Made by a program: the position numbers and the translations under genes
Assembly (NCBI RefSeq): GCF_000003815.2
Contig: NC_049990.1
Span: forward strand, 15,845,548 to 15,909,547
Source: Branchiostoma floridae
Taxonomy: Eukaryota > Chordata > Leptocardii > Amphioxiformes > Branchiostomatidae
Direction: 5' to 3'
DNA length: 64,000 bases
The notes under the pieces: generated by a model
The model's input: only the letters and a program-made list of their open reading frames with translations
Told to the model about the DNA's origin: nothing
The model's database searches: none
Shown: piece after piece, positions 1-12,949 of the stretch
Position numbering within the stretch: the first letter of the stretch is position 1
Layout of the letters: every line of letters begins with the position of its first letter

Positions 1-220
1 TTGAGCGAGATTTCGCTTTCGGGCGAATTTTCTGTCTATGACAATACAATTGAAAATTGGGAGGGGGGGGGAGAAAATGATCGAAGCTTCATCAGTATGG
101 TCCGTGCGGACGTTCTTTTGAGCGTACGATGACGCGAGGACTGATATGCGTCGATCGACTAAATACCATAAGGATGTTTGTTTTGACACAAATTCTGGGA
201 ACGAGAATGCGGTGACGTAC

Positions 221-293
221 TGATGGAGTGAGTGAGTGAGCGAGTGAGTGAATGAGTGAGCGAGTGAACGGATGAGCGAGCGAGTGAGTGAAA
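221..293. repeat. GAGT/GAGC tetranucleotide microsatellite
   Basis: Imperfect gtgagtgagtgagcgagtga-type run of about 70 bases. Confidence 0.9.
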
Positions 294-474
294 GAAAATT
301 GGAAGTAAGAAGTGATAAAGATTGGGGCCCCCTAACAGCTTACTCTGGAACTGCAGGAGCATTTTTGTAAAAATTGTTTTACAACATGTTTTCCTTAGCA
401 CGAAATAGAAGCCAGTGACAGGTCAACGTTGTCAAAACAAGAAACAGAGCTCGCCTTTCCTCGCGGTATCCATT

Positions 475-1008
475 AGGCTACAGCAAGTAAATTTTATGGG
501 TCATGACATCCTAAGTAGAAAGCAAAAATAATGAGATGCAAGTAGCGCAAATAAAAAAAGATGGGTAAAAAAACGAGATGGATGAATTTTCAAAATAAAC
601 ACCATAAACGTCGTAACAAGATTTGAAGGGACAAAACGTGGCATCACAACTGTCAAGGCATTCATTCCTGTATCAAAGAAGTGAACTAGTGTAGTAAAGG
701 CGATATTAGTGTGGTACATGTATCACTTGCCAAGCTGGCAACTACATTCATGGCTTCCACTTTTTCAACTATCCAACAAGTTTCACTTCTGCACTATCAA
801 GTAATGGCTACCTCCCTGTGCAACAAGTGTCACTTCTACAAGTATGATTATTATATATATTAGGCTACAACACAACATATTTGCCTATTTTGGTCTATCT
901 CACCATCCCCGAAGAGGAAAAACAATTCTTGTTTTTCGTCTGAAATCATGCGAAAATTAACGAGCGTGTTGATCTGATGTCATCCTTAGAATTTACTTGC
1001 TGTGGCAT
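475..1008. mobile_element. ~535-bp inverted-repeat DNA transposon (MITE family E), copy 1
   Basis: It begins AGGCTACAGCAAGTAAATTT and ends AAATTTACTTGCTGTGGCAT, an inverted repeat. The same family recurs at 32965-33504 with matching internal sequence (the Lys-rich 'aaaacaagat' part and the ggacaaaacatgg part). No transposase frame, so non-autonomous. Confidence 0.85.
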
Positions 1009-1718
1009 CACGCACCCTACTATTACCTGCATTACACGCTTGTTATCAACACAACGTCCCCGCAACGCGATCTCGCCGTGTGCGACACAATTTACCCCCA
1101 TTAGATAATTATCTTCAGTGACATGTTCGGGACCTTTGCAGCGTGCGTAATAGTATAGCGGGGAAGAACCGCAGGTGGCCAGACGAACATCTGTGCCGTA
1201 GAATTCCTCCCCCAACGACGCTTCAGACGAGGTAAGATGTTAAACATGATTGACTTCAAAGGGATGCAAGTTAAAACGCGTCCACGGCCACGTTTAAATA
1301 GACCGCAAAACGATCAGGGAGAGAGCTAATGTTTTTTGTTTGGACAAATGGAATGGGAATTCGGTTGACAAGGCTACGAGGGATACTATGTGCATAAAGA
1401 CGTGTATTATGCATGCTGAGAGTACATATGTTGCACTGTAAACGTCGTTTGCGATCACGATACTGACTGCGCCACGCAAAAATGCATGTTCCGAACGTTG
1501 ATGGTTGTTGGTTGTTCCTGTAACTGGTAAGTACACAATTGCAAATCCATTTGGCATACACTCGGCGCACTAGTTAAGAGCAGCCGGGCAACTGTCTCCC
1601 AGCGCCTGTCAGATGCGCCTACCGCTTAGGATGTCGTTTACTTCCCCCTCCTTCATTTTATTACGTTCGCCAAAAAGGTTGTGTTTTCGTCAGCGCCCGC
1701 GCGTGTGTCTCTCTGTCT

Positions 1719-1719
1719 G

Positions 1720-1782
<63 letters not shown>

Positions 1783-1801
1783 ATGTGTGTACATGTGTGT
1801 G
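1719..1801. repeat. (GT)n microsatellite
   Basis: Uninterrupted GT run of about 60 bases followed by two acatgtgtgt units. Confidence 0.98.
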
Positions 1802-2225
1802 AACAGGATGCCTCAAGAATGCCCAGATGGATTGTCCTGATACTTAGTCGGGAAAAGGGCCATACGTTTTTCGCCCCCTAGCAGTTTATTTTGGAACTGC
1901 AGTGGCGTTTCAATTGCATTGACCTTGAAAAACGAATTGATGAATTTGCATGATTTTTGAAGACCAAAGCAATGGTACATTAATCATGCAAATTAGATTT
2001 GTTTTATGTATTTCCCCCTAGCGACTTGTACTGCAGTGAAACTTCCGGTTTTCATATCTCGTGTTCTGAACGCGTTGTAGCCTTGAGGTTTGAGTTTTAA
2101 ATAGTTCGTTGGACAGCGAGTAAGCGGTGTAGGTTTGGGTCTCCTACAAGTGTGAAGGTTTGAGCCCCTACCAGCATTTTGAACTGCAGGAGTCGGTTTG
2201 ATTTCAAATTTTGACAGATTAGGAC

Positions 2226-2364
2226 NNNNNNNNNNNNNNNNNNNNNNNNNNNNNNNNNNNNNNNNNNNNNNNNNNNNNNNNNNNNNNNNNNNNNNNNNNN
2301 NNNNNNNNNNNNNNNNNNNNNNNNNNNNNNNNNNNNNNNNNNNNNNNNNNNNNNNNNNNNNNNN
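2226..2364. other. Assembly gap (N run)
   Basis: 139 unknown bases; content cannot be described. Confidence 1.
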
Positions 2365-2674
2365 GCGTTACTACGTCTACAATAACTCTTCTCCGCTGTC
2401 TTTAAATCGGTCGGATCCAATCTTCAGAATACCACACATCGCTCAGTGACTGGTATGGTGATTTTGTGAGATACACATGCTTAGCATCCTTAGAATTTCT
2501 TCCAAGAACGTATTGCTGAGCTCTATGTGTGTGGATATTGTTAAGACCGATTAAGTTATTAATCTTGTATGCACAACATATAATATTTCGTAGTTATAGC
2601 ATGACCAAGCAAAGGGGAGCCACGTGACATGTCATAGCCTCCACCAGACCTTCCTACGGGAGATACGGGGATCG

Positions 2675-2847
2675 TAATCTCCAAGCAGATCCTACGGTAG
2701 CATAATATAGTATCAAAAGCTGGTAGAGGAGTGAATCCGGCTTAGGAGTGTGTTTCGCTACATGGCAAATGCACACCTCTTGGCTGACTACACTCCTTGG
2801 CCAGTTTAGTACTATCTTATGCTATCGTAGGATCTGCTTGGAGATTA
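2675..2847. mobile_element. ~173-bp MITE (family F), copy 1
   Basis: Ends are TAATCTCCAAGCAGATCCTA and its reverse complement; the inverted repeat continues inward through GGTAGCATAA. Other copies are at 60307-60479 and, truncated by the window edge, at 63983-64000. Confidence 0.9.
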
Positions 2848-3002
2848 CGGGGATCGTAGAATTCGGGAAAAAAATTGGGAAATTGGCCAGGGGAGTCGGT
2901 CCATGCTAAAGTCATGCCATCCCCCCCCCCCCCCCCCGAGAGTTTGTTGTGAAAGCCTCATTCTGGCAACAGAACTCTCCTGAAAAAATATTTCCCCTAA
3001 AA

Positions 3003-3400
3003 TACACCTTTCTCACGCGGCGGCCATGATAGATCGAAGAAGAGGTCAATGAGGCAAACAGACAAAACTTATTTCTAAAATCAGGTCCAATTTAGTTTTC
3101 CCCCAAACCACACAAATTTTCATGATATAAGATAGAATTATAAATATTACAAGAAGTGTTATGCACTGGAAAGATGTAGCAATTTAGAGTAGTGTAGACT
3201 GACCCCATAGTCCCTTAAGAGATGCAAAATAAAAACATAATAATGCAAATTTTTAACGAATTTGCAGCCATTCACTTATTGGTCGATTTCCTAATTGGCA
3301 GGCTACCATTGGTCGAACTGCTAATTATGATGGACAGCCTTTTGTTTGCCACATTGAACTCGTTTTAGATCTATCATGGCCGCCGCGTGAGAAAGGTGTA
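3003..3400. mobile_element. ~398-bp MITE (family A), copy 1
   Basis: Near-perfect ~30-bp inverted ends (TACACCTTTCTCACGCGGCG... and its reverse complement), flanked by TA. It is almost identical to 16794-17190, so it moved recently. No coding sequence inside. Confidence 0.93.
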
Positions 3401-4151
3401 TAGCCAGCGTAGTCAGTCTGGCGGAGACTAGACACATCTTCATTGCTTCAGTTTTGACAATTACTAGTACTCCGTTTCCCTTCTTTATTCGTCGTATGTA
3501 TAAGAGGATATTTTTATTTTTCTGTTTATCTCATTTTGCACAAATGATTATAATAAGCACATAAAGTATGAAATAAGCGCGGTCACCGTGTCAAGTACGC
3601 ATGTGCAGCGACAGGAATTATAGGTAATATGTCAAAGTTCAAGGTCGCTGAGACATAAACAAATCACGTGTGGACATCGTTATTGCTCTAATAATAGTAA
3701 GTCCTATTATCTATATGTGTCTGCGTAATTATGTTTCCCGAAGGTAGAAACATATAGCATCCTTACAGGTATTTGCATATCCACCGGACAAAAGTAAGGA
3801 GAAATGGAACTTGCATCATGCAGTCCAAGTTTCCATCTTTTTGATTGGCTGACATTCTGGCTGTCTTGCGGATACGTCAGGGGTAAACCTATCAACGCGC
3901 AGGACACAAAATGGAACTCGGCATCGTTTTCATTATTATGGCAGCGAAAACCTCGGGCGTCAGCCCGGCCATGCCTTCAAGCAAACCAAGCAGGCGGTCT
4001 AGGAAGAAGTACCCACTATGGAACGAACGAGATCACTAACTTTTCACACAAAAACATTTATCTTCAGAAAATTGGACCTTGCAATCTTGGGAATTATGAA
4101 CGGACCTGTTGCAATACATTTGTATACCTGTTAAAAGTTACCTACTGTAGT

Positions 4152-4230
4152 TGTGCGCCAAGTGGCCGAATCGGCAGAGTGCCTGATCTGTACGCTTTTG
4201 TTGCTGGATCGACCCGGGTTCGAATCTGAG
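4152..4230 (+). repeat. tRNA-like sequence, probable SINE head or tRNA pseudogene
   Basis: A-box-like AAGTGGCCGAATCGGC and B-box-like GGGTTCGAATC are correctly ordered and spaced, but I cannot pair a full acceptor stem. I therefore do not call a functional tRNA. Confidence 0.45.
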
Positions 4231-4573
4231 GAGATAGACTTTTTTCAGTTGTCTTTTTTTTCCTTTTGAGACATCATTTAATATAAGAATACTTTTGTCT
4301 TGCGACTACAACATCAAAACCCGCATTTCTCACTTTTTTGTTCTGCATTTTTTTGTAAAGAAACAGAGCTTGGTTGTGAACGTACCACACTACTGTAATC
4401 AGTGCCACGGTAAGAGGGAGCGGCTAAGAGGGAGGGGGGTGACGGGGGTGGATTCGCGAAATCAAAAAGTTGCTACAATGAAAATTTAGCGGTCAACTAC
4501 TGATTGTTAAAACCACCGGGAAACATTACGCATTTTCACGAAAATGCTGCCTTTCTAGTTTTATGTATGTGTC

Positions 4574-4770
4574 TGTGTGGCGCAACGGCTAGAGCGTTGG
4601 AATCAGATTCAGTAGGTCCTGAGTTCGATACTCGCCATGCCCCTGCCCCCATGACGGTAGAGTGACGCCCAACGAGCCTCACAGCTAATCTGTCTAAAGG
4701 TGCCAAAACACCTACGGATTTGGTGCTGCCAGTGAGTCAAAATCTGCACACTTGCCACTAAGACCCGAAT
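4574..4770 (+). repeat. tRNA-derived SINE
   Basis: Begins with an A-box-like TGGCGCAACGGCTAGAGC and a B-box-like GAGTTCGATACTCG, followed by a non-tRNA body. Typical polymerase III SINE layout; the 3' end is not sharply defined. Confidence 0.55.
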
Positions 4771-5000
4771 TGTTTTTTACTGGTGGGTCCTTTGTGGTGG
4801 GCCATTGATACATGACACCCAACCATAACCTCTAATTGTAGAAATTGGACAAATAGTCATAGTACACTAGGGGAGTCAGCCGGCCGGAACAATCATTTCC
4901 TCACTACGTAGGCGGCTGTACTTCTCTGGCCGGGTTACTCCTCTATTTGTTCCATTTCTACGGGTTTTCCAGCGACCTATGGAGTCTGGTAGAGAGTAAA

Positions 5001-7371
5001 TCAACCACACTTTGCGAGGATGTGTGAATTGCTTTCTTCCCAGCAGACTGATCCAATTACCAAAAATGATTTTATTTCAATGTTCAGTAGTGGTAGAATG
5101 CTGACACTATTATATAGAAATCTATTGAAAACTCTCTTTTCCGCATCACGAAAATTTCCAGTTTTAAAGAAACCGGGGAAATATTCGGAAAATTGAAATA
5201 TCTTCCAAAGTATCAAAGCTCTTGGAAATACAATAATATTACAATGAATTTTTTTGGAAAATGACTATGTGTAAATGATGACAATGACAAGCAACCCTCT
5301 TGGTTACATGGAATGGACTCTAAGTGGTATATATGTTTTCAAAAACACTAACATCCGGGAAATTGCTGACCTTTGACCTCGTAATCTCATCTCCAAAAAG
5401 AAGGAAATACAAACCGAAAACATCTCCGCATTATCTGGCTTAAAGCATTTGCAGATTAGCAAAAGACGACGATAATCTTTTATAATGCCATATAGATGGC
5501 AGCCAAAACACTGTGGAAAGATTATTTTGAAGCAAGACATCTGGAAATAAGGCCATGTTGATTTGATTATATGGATAACGTCATCTCTGGAAAGCTAGAA
5601 TTGTATGCGAGCTTACGAAAAAAGAATCAAGTTTGGTTTTACCTTCGTGACGAAATCTAAGTGATCAGGAAGGTTGAAAAAATTACTATACACGCATAGT
5701 ATGGTATATTGAATAATAGATTATTGTTTGGTTGCTTGTTTGTTTGTTTATTCATTCGCACAAAATACATAAAAGAATACGTGAAAAACACTACAGGTGC
5801 AGGAGGGGGGGGGGGGGGACCGTAAACGCACTATGCCCTCATCCTCTATACTAAACAAGATATATAATTAATAGTCAATAATTAACAAACGAAGTAACAC
5901 ATAGGATATGATAATGATACAAAAGAATTATCAAATAATAATAGAAAAATAATTTGAGATAAGATGATAACTGAGACTACTATAAGGGCTAGGGCGGTTT
6001 ATGAGATGGGTTTTCAGGGCACTTTTAAACGTAGGAAAAAGAAAATATTCTTCATTTTTGTTCTTGAACATCTTTCCAATTGTACACAAGCACAATCATA
6101 AATTGTACAAGTACAACAGCCTATTTCAAGATAAATGAGGAGAACGTGTTAAAAACCGATTCCACAACATTTTCATAACTCAAATATCAGATCGATAAAT
6201 ACATGTTCAACGCTTTTCTGGTAACCAAAACATAGGATTTTTGTTATGCCTATGAGCTAATATCTTCTTATACCTATGATTATGCGATTACTCCCGCCAT
6301 GAATAGAATACACCACAGCCCTTAATATTTCATCATTTCGTTGTGATACATTATAAATCTATATCATTATGACATGTCTGGCAAGGGACGTGTACTAGTG
6401 CAACAGCGTCTCTTTGTTTATGTAAATACTTTGCGTTTGGGACCGCATCTGTGAGCAGCGACACCTATGCTGCAGTGCGATTTGAACCAGTCAGAACTGC
6501 GCTGAGGAAAATCACAGGACAGTTCGGTGAGTCCATTATCTTGCGCTAGGAAAAAGGTAATTCGTTTTCCATAAATGATATACTAATAGATGATATCCAG
6601 TTCAAATGAGGCTTATTGTTTTGCTTAAACGGAAAGCTATCTCAGTGTAGTACACAGTTGTACTGATTCCAGGGTCCCATTGTAAAACGGTACCATGCCA
6701 CTAAGAGGGGTAACCCCGAGTAGATGAACGAAAATGAAAATATAGATAAAGATATGTATGGTATACTGTCGACAACAGTGTCAGATCAATAACAAGTATG
6801 TAGGCTCACTAAAAATATTGTGATTCGATTTTTGGTTGCCACAGAGAGACGCTATGCACTTTCATTGGTCAAAAAACGATACCTCTCCTCATGCTTGTGA
6901 CTTTCACAAAGTTTGGCGTTATTTGAAAAAGTATTACTTACGTCATGCTGCTTTTCTTTAAACTCAGGGCATTGTTGCCTAATTTGCATACATTTGCATT
7001 AAGAGCCCTGGAACTATGAATTCCCACCTGGACCATAGAACATCATGCCTAAAATGATCGGTAGACATCAAGCTATCATTCTATGATATTGAGCTAATCA
7101 TGTACAGGGCGGGCTACCATTCTAATTTCTAGGCCTCTGCTGAGAATCTCCTGCTGGACTATTGATGCCGTAACCACATGATGTCGCTTTCCTCATGTAA
7201 ACAGTCTATATAAGACTGCAAAGTTCCGTCAGTGGCCCGTCACTCATAATGGGTTCGTTACCTTCGTGAAAATGGAGGCAGTGTATTTGGCCTTAGTGTA
7301 TGCTCGTTGTTATTTGAATATTTTAGAGTGTCAGGACGTGATCTGGAGGATGTTGTAACCGCAGACTAAAA
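5001..7371. other. Non-genic stretch
   Basis: AT-rich sequence with a G run (about 5804-5818). I see no supportable exon, RNA gene or complete element. Confidence 0.5.
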
Positions 7372-7878
7372 AGGTTGGTTGGGATGGTTGGTTTGGCCCG
7401 GGTCCAAAGTTGGTCCTTTCGAATGGCAGGATGGGGAGGTTGGTTTGGCCCGGGTCCAAAGTTGGTCCCTCTGAGTGGCAGGATGGGGATTTCGGTTTGG
7501 CCTGGGTTCAAAGTTGGTCCCTCCGAATGGCAGGATGGGGAGGTTGGTTTTGCCCGGGTCCAAAGTTGATCCCTCCGAATGGTGCTACTAAGGATGGGGA
7601 GGTCGGTTTGGCCCGGTTCCAAAGTTGGTCCCTCCGAATGGCAGGATGGGAAGGTTGGTTTGCCCCGGGTCTAAAGTTGGTCCCTCCTAATGACAGGATT
7701 GGGAGGTTGGTTTGCCCCGGGTCCAAAGTTGGTCCTTTCGAATGGCAGGATGGGGAGGTTGGTTTGGCCCGGGTCCAAAGTTGGTCCCTCCTAATGGCAG
7801 GATGGGGAGGTTGGTTTGGCCCGGGTCCAAAGTTGGTCCCTCCTAATGACAGGATGGGGAGGTTGGTTTGGCCCGGGT
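7372..7878. repeat. 52-bp minisatellite, about 10 copies
   Basis: Unit approximates GGGGAGGTTGGTTTGGCCCG then GGTCCAAAGTTGGTCCCTCC and an AATGGCAGGAT end. The unit is not a multiple of 3 and lacks stops in several frames, which explains long open frames on both strands that are not genes. Confidence 0.93.
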
Positions 7879-8423
7879 CCCTCTTTCTGACAGAAAATGA
7901 ATAGCTCAAACAGATCCACTTGGACAGAATCAGCGACAAATAAAGGGAGACACATACGAAAATAGTCACACATGTACTTCTATTTATTAGAGGTATAACT
8001 ATGATCATATCTTCCATCTTTTTGTTACTCTCGGTCTTTCCTTTGGCTGCCATTGTGTTGTCAATAGTCCATGTGTTGTGCAGTGAATGTTTGCATTGAT
8101 AGAAGAAGTAAACAAACTAGACGTAGATGTGTACATTGGATTCGTGGATCCTTTATTAGGTTCATGAACTAGCATGTATGTAAATACATTTAAATTTGTC
8201 GAGAAGCTAATCTTCCGGTACATAAACAATGGACATATAAACTATATAAAAGTTACACAATTAGTATTTATACTAATCACTGACTTATATACATAACAAG
8301 CTTCTGCCGAAACATAGACTTAGCAGATTGTTTGCTACGCGGCAAACTTTTCCATATAGATATGAACCTGTGTATAAAAGTATTTTGATGCTGTTTGGTT
8401 TTGGCTTCGCCAGTACAGTTTGA

Positions 8424-8853
8424 ATTAGGTGTGGGTATCGGTCCATAAAATTCAGGTCCAGGTCCGGTTCAAGTCCAGAGGATCAGGTCCAGGTCCGGAA
8501 CTGAACCTGGACCTGATTCAAAATGCGATAAATTGTGAATGGACCATACTAAAAACAATGGTCCATTTCGCCACAAAGAAATCTGTTTTGTGGAGTATTC
8601 GACTCCCACTGGCATTTTAAAATCCTACAAGGCTAACGTCCTCTGCACTGTTGGCTGGAAAAGCTGGTAGAAATGACTATAGACTCTACTCTACTTCGCT
8701 CTTGTTGTTTTCCTCGACCAGTATGCCCCAAAACTTGTCAATTCCTGATCATATATATATGTTCATTTTCCAATAGGTGTAACATCCGGTCCACCAACTT
8801 TTTTCAGGTCCGGTTTTTCTTGACTGGTCCAATAAGAAAAAACACCCCTAATC
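8424..8853. mobile_element. Inverted-repeat element of the CAGGTCC family (family G), degraded copy
   Basis: Bounded by AGGTGTGGGTATCGGT and a CACCCCTAAT end, with 'CAGGTCCAGGTCCGG' runs inside. Related to 19693-21021 and 55823-56277, in the opposite orientation. Confidence 0.65.
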
Positions 8854-8934
8854 TGAATGCGTTTTTACATTGGCATTGCGTGTCTTGTTACTGTGCTGTG
8901 CTGTGCTGGAGACAGCATTAAACAGCTTATAGAC

Positions 8935-9365
8935 ACTGCTGGTCGTTGTTAGTGTTAATTACTGTAGAGAACATGCAAACCACTATAGGTTACTGTCAAC
9001 TAATTCATAACTGCAGACTACTGTTAAACTGTGCACTCGTGTAGAGCACGACTATTTACTGCACAGCACTGTTGGTTACTGTTAATTACTGTAAAGTACT
9101 GTTAATTACTGTAGAAAACTTGCAAACCTCTATAGCTAGGTACTACTGGCTACTGCAGGTACTGTTAATAACAGTAGAGTACTGATAATCACTGTAGGGC
9201 ACTGTTAATCACTGTAGTGTACTGTATGTAGGGTACTTATAGATAAATAAATCAATGTAGGGCTCTGTTAATCACTGTAGTGTACTGTATGTAGGGTACT
9301 TATAAAAAAATCAATCAATGTAGGGCACTGTTAGTCACTGTAGTGTACTGTATATTGTGTAGTGT
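8935..9365. repeat. Degenerate ~20-bp array (TACTGTTAATTACTGTAGAG-like)
   Basis: Many variants of GTAGAGTACTGTTAATTACT, including a longer local duplication around 9205-9350. A second array of the same sequence is at 11040-11465. Confidence 0.85.
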
Positions 9366-11039
9366 GTTGTAAAATATAAACGTAATTCTTTTAACAGTGT
9401 TCTCAATATAGACACCCGATGTAAACAGTTAACCAAAGACGAACTATTTCTGTATATAATGACAGCCAGAGACAACATTGTACAACAAAACCTCTGTGAG
9501 GTCGTATGTACTTGTTTTAAAAAGAGGAAAGAGGCATGTAAACAATAGTTATAGTAATATAATAGCTCTATATATTTTCTGTTATCCAATTTTTTGATTG
9601 TAATAGTATCTAGTCTTAAGTATTCCATGCAATACTAACATGCATTGGCATAATACCGGCCGTAAGACTTATACCGGCCGATAAAAAATAATGGAATTTA
9701 AAGTGATCTACACATGCAACAATAGTTATTTCTGATGTATGCACACTTCAGACATCTAGGTGTCCATTACATCATTTACAAAGCATCGATAACAATGCAT
9801 TCAAAGACAACAAGGCCAAAAGTTTTCAGTATCTTTTTCGGGGTAGGCAGCTCGTCGTGGGATGAACACACTGTCACATTCATTGCCAGATTTGTAGATC
9901 ATAATTACACATGCTCACGGCACAAGACGAACATGATTCAACAGCAATCTTGAATTTTTGTTGGTAATCTACAACTCATGTAAAAGTGTGAAGAACCGTT
10001 GCATAATAGCCCGGATCTACGACTGAATGGGCAAAATTGAACGTACGCAGCCATTTTCCCGCCATTTTTATATTACGCTAGCAGTAAAGTGTTACGTCAC
10101 AGCGGTTGTGACGGACAAAAGTTAAATGAAAATTCTTGACAGTATACGTCCGTTTTCTCATGACATTTTGTATGCTCATGCATTTTTATGTTTTATGCAT
10201 TTACTAACAGAAAAGGAAGGAACATGGAGGATGTATAAAGGTACATAGTGCCGTGTTTCTTCCGGCCGGTATTTTGTACCCCCTCCCAACCACGCGCCCG
10301 TTCGCCGTGTAATTCCGCGGCGTGTTACAATTACGATATTACGCTTTTAGCAGGACAAGAGTGGCAGAAAAGTTACACAGAAGAAGTGGCAAGGGTAACC
10401 TATAACAGCAACATGTATGCGTTGACAATTTGTCAAATCAGTATGGCTAGAGAAATTGTCGTAAACGGCCAGTATTATGATAATAGATGTTATCAAATCA
10501 CTGCATTTAGCCCATGTCACAACCGCCTCAGAAAAAGAAGACTGCATTTAGTCCACAAGAAGAAGACTGCATTTAGCCCACAAGAAGAAGACTGCATTTA
10601 GCCCATGCGGACAGGGACATGCAAATAAAGATCTCTTGTAAAAGACATTTGATTATTGTAGAGTATTGGAACCCCCGGAACTGAGAGGTTGTATTCTCTA
10701 CCAGTCTTTCACATTGTAAGCGTGACAGCCTCTCAGACATTTACATTGCATGAATCGATCCAGCTTAAGCTTTCCATTTGCAATTAGAGTAGCCGACTAA
10801 ACCACCTGGTACAGCGCAGCACGTGTACATACATGTACTAGTTGCATTCACCAGGGTTCACGAATAGCGACTGAATAAGTATCTACATATGACTGTACAA
10901 TTTTCTGAGAAAGACGCCCACGTGCAAGTGTTTATGCATAAACCGCGCTGCACTGTATCATTCTTGAGCATTATGCGCGGCAACAGACATGTGTTATCGG
11001 CATGAATTAGAGGAAAGCATAACCGAAGGCATCTATACT
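9366..11039. other. Non-genic stretch between two related arrays
   Basis: No gene that I can support. It contains a short 25-bp tandem repeat (10536-10603) and AT-rich sequence. It lies between two arrays of the same degenerate repeat. Confidence 0.5.
10536..10603. repeat. 25-bp tandem repeat, three copies
   Basis: AAGAAGACTGCATTTAGCCC units start ACTGCATTTA at 10541, 10566 and 10591. Confidence 0.9.
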
Positions 11040-11465
11040 ACATGTAAATTGCTGTAGAGTAGTACTGCAAATTACTTTACAGTAATTTAGATTAGTTTAG
11101 ATTATTACTAATTGCTGTAAATTACGGCAGCGGTGCACTGTAAAGTACTGTACAGTGCTGATAAGTCTAGAGTACTGCTAATTACTGAAAAGCTACCTAG
11201 AACCAATGAATGGTACTGTTAATTACTACCGGGTACTGTTCATAAATGTACTACAGTTATTTACTACATGATTCTACTGATTACTGTTGGTACTATTTAT
11301 TACTGCAAAGCATTAATAGTTACTGTGCAGTATTTTGCAAACAAATGTAGAGTACGGTTATTTACTGTAGACTACTGATTATTACTATAGAGTAGTGCTT
11401 ATGTGCAAGGCACTGCTAATAGAGTAATGCTAATTATAATTGTAGGTATACTGCTGGTTACCGTC
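11040..11465. repeat. Second degenerate TACTGTTAATTACTGTAG array
   Basis: Same motif family as 8935-9365, more diverged, with spaced GTACTG/ATTACTG words throughout. Confidence 0.8.
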
Positions 11466-12949
11466 ATGTTTTCTAAATAATGGTTCCAACTATTGAGGTC
11501 GTAGCAAAACCTGTCTCCCAAATATAAGGTGTTAAGCTCGACAGATAATATATAGCAATGATCAGACTATACATATGGAACAGATTCTGTATTACGATGG
11601 TTTTGAAAGACGCCTTTTTATAACGGTAATTACCCTAGTCAAGAAAGTTACGTTTTCGAATGTGTCTGTTTTCTTTGGACAACAATACCCAAAAGGTTCA
11701 GTATGGATTTTTATGATATTTGCTATGAGTAGGAAAAAAATGGTTACATTTTTGACTCCCTAGCGGCTTTTTATGCCGTTGAACTTCCGGTTTTGTTATC
11801 TCGTGTACTATGGCAGGCTTTGATCGCGATGTTTGGTTGGTAAGTAGGTAAGGTGGAGAAGAAGCTGCATACGTTTGGGCCCTCTAGTAACTTTCTTTGG
11901 AACTGCAGGGGGCGTTTTAGTTGAAAACTTTGAAACAGGCCTAGGATATTTCAGAAGAGAGAGATTGATTTTCATAGTATGTCGTAAAGTTATCATGAAG
12001 TTTGCAAATTGTGAGATGCAATTCGTAATTTATCACAAATATCAAGATCAATGTATAAAGTAATATTTATTTATTCTATTTTATTCACATTTGTTTTGTG
12101 AGCATAGGACAAGAAGCATATCTGCTTATGTGAGTTTTCTGCTCAGTAAACAAAAAACAAATGTTATGTTGATACAATCAACACAATAATGATAAGTTCA
12201 TTGCCTAGCCTTTCCCGAAAGCTAATAGGAAATGAAGAGATCTATATAGATCTATAAATGTTAAGGTAAATAGAATAAACAAAAACAAAATCAACATGGA
12301 GTCCAGCAATAATAATAATAAGTCCTCTTTAGAAACTGAAGCTGCTAAAAGTACGCGTCGTCATTTTTGTGTGTGTCTAAAAACAACGCCTGGCGAACAG
12401 AAAGAGAAAACGGCCACAGAAAACACGAAACTGTATTTCCGGCGTCTGACACAAAATTGCTTCAAATTATCAGTAAAGCTGTAATTGAATTACCATCCTG
12501 GCCAATCACGAACGCGCCATTGAAAGGGTCCGTAGCGAGCTGATCCATCCGTCCTACTTGGCTGTCAATCATTCTCATAGAAACCTGATGTCAGTGAGAA
12601 GTTGACCTAATTATTTTGTATAGCAGTCTGGGGTTATTATCTTCGTCGCAAATTGTTCCGGCACTCTACTTCAGTTTCATTCCGGTGGTGACGAAGAGAT
12701 ATTTAGTGTTACCTTACTCAAAGTGCTTATTCAAATAAATAGTGTCACAACTGCCCAAGAAAACCACACGATCAGGGGCCGATAAAATTTATGGTTACGG
12801 AAGACAGGATTTTTTATGTTGTGTCCACTGGAAACATTACGTAAGGGTTTTCCAGAAATCGGTCACACTGGTTTGGGGGTCCTTATGCACAGTTGTTGGC
12901 TACTACAGATCTGACTGTACTGATTACATTCGCCGAGAATATGTTTTCC
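11466..12949. other. Non-genic stretch
   Basis: It contains two copies of the 'CCCTAG...GGAACTGCAG' dispersed repeat (about 11757 and 11878). No supportable exon. Confidence 0.5.

Larger units (their letters stand above)
1..2225. other. Non-genic stretch with microsatellites and repeats
   Basis: No supportable gene. It contains a GAGT-type run (about 221-293), an inverted-repeat element (475-1008), a (GT)n run (1719-1801) and dispersed 'CCCCCTAGC...GGAACTGCAG' repeats at about 325, 1870 and 2160. Short frames here are interrupted or consist of simple repeats. Confidence 0.6.
3401..5000. other. Non-genic stretch with tRNA-like SINE heads
   Basis: No supportable gene. It holds two tRNA-like promoter heads (about 4152 and 4574) and a MITE-like fragment with an internal hairpin (about 4840-4990). 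Confidence 0.55.

Noticed and set aside
7410-8053. Long open frames on both strands (164 and 181 codons)
   Set aside because: They are products of the 52-bp minisatellite cycling through three frames; no start context, splice sites or known domain.
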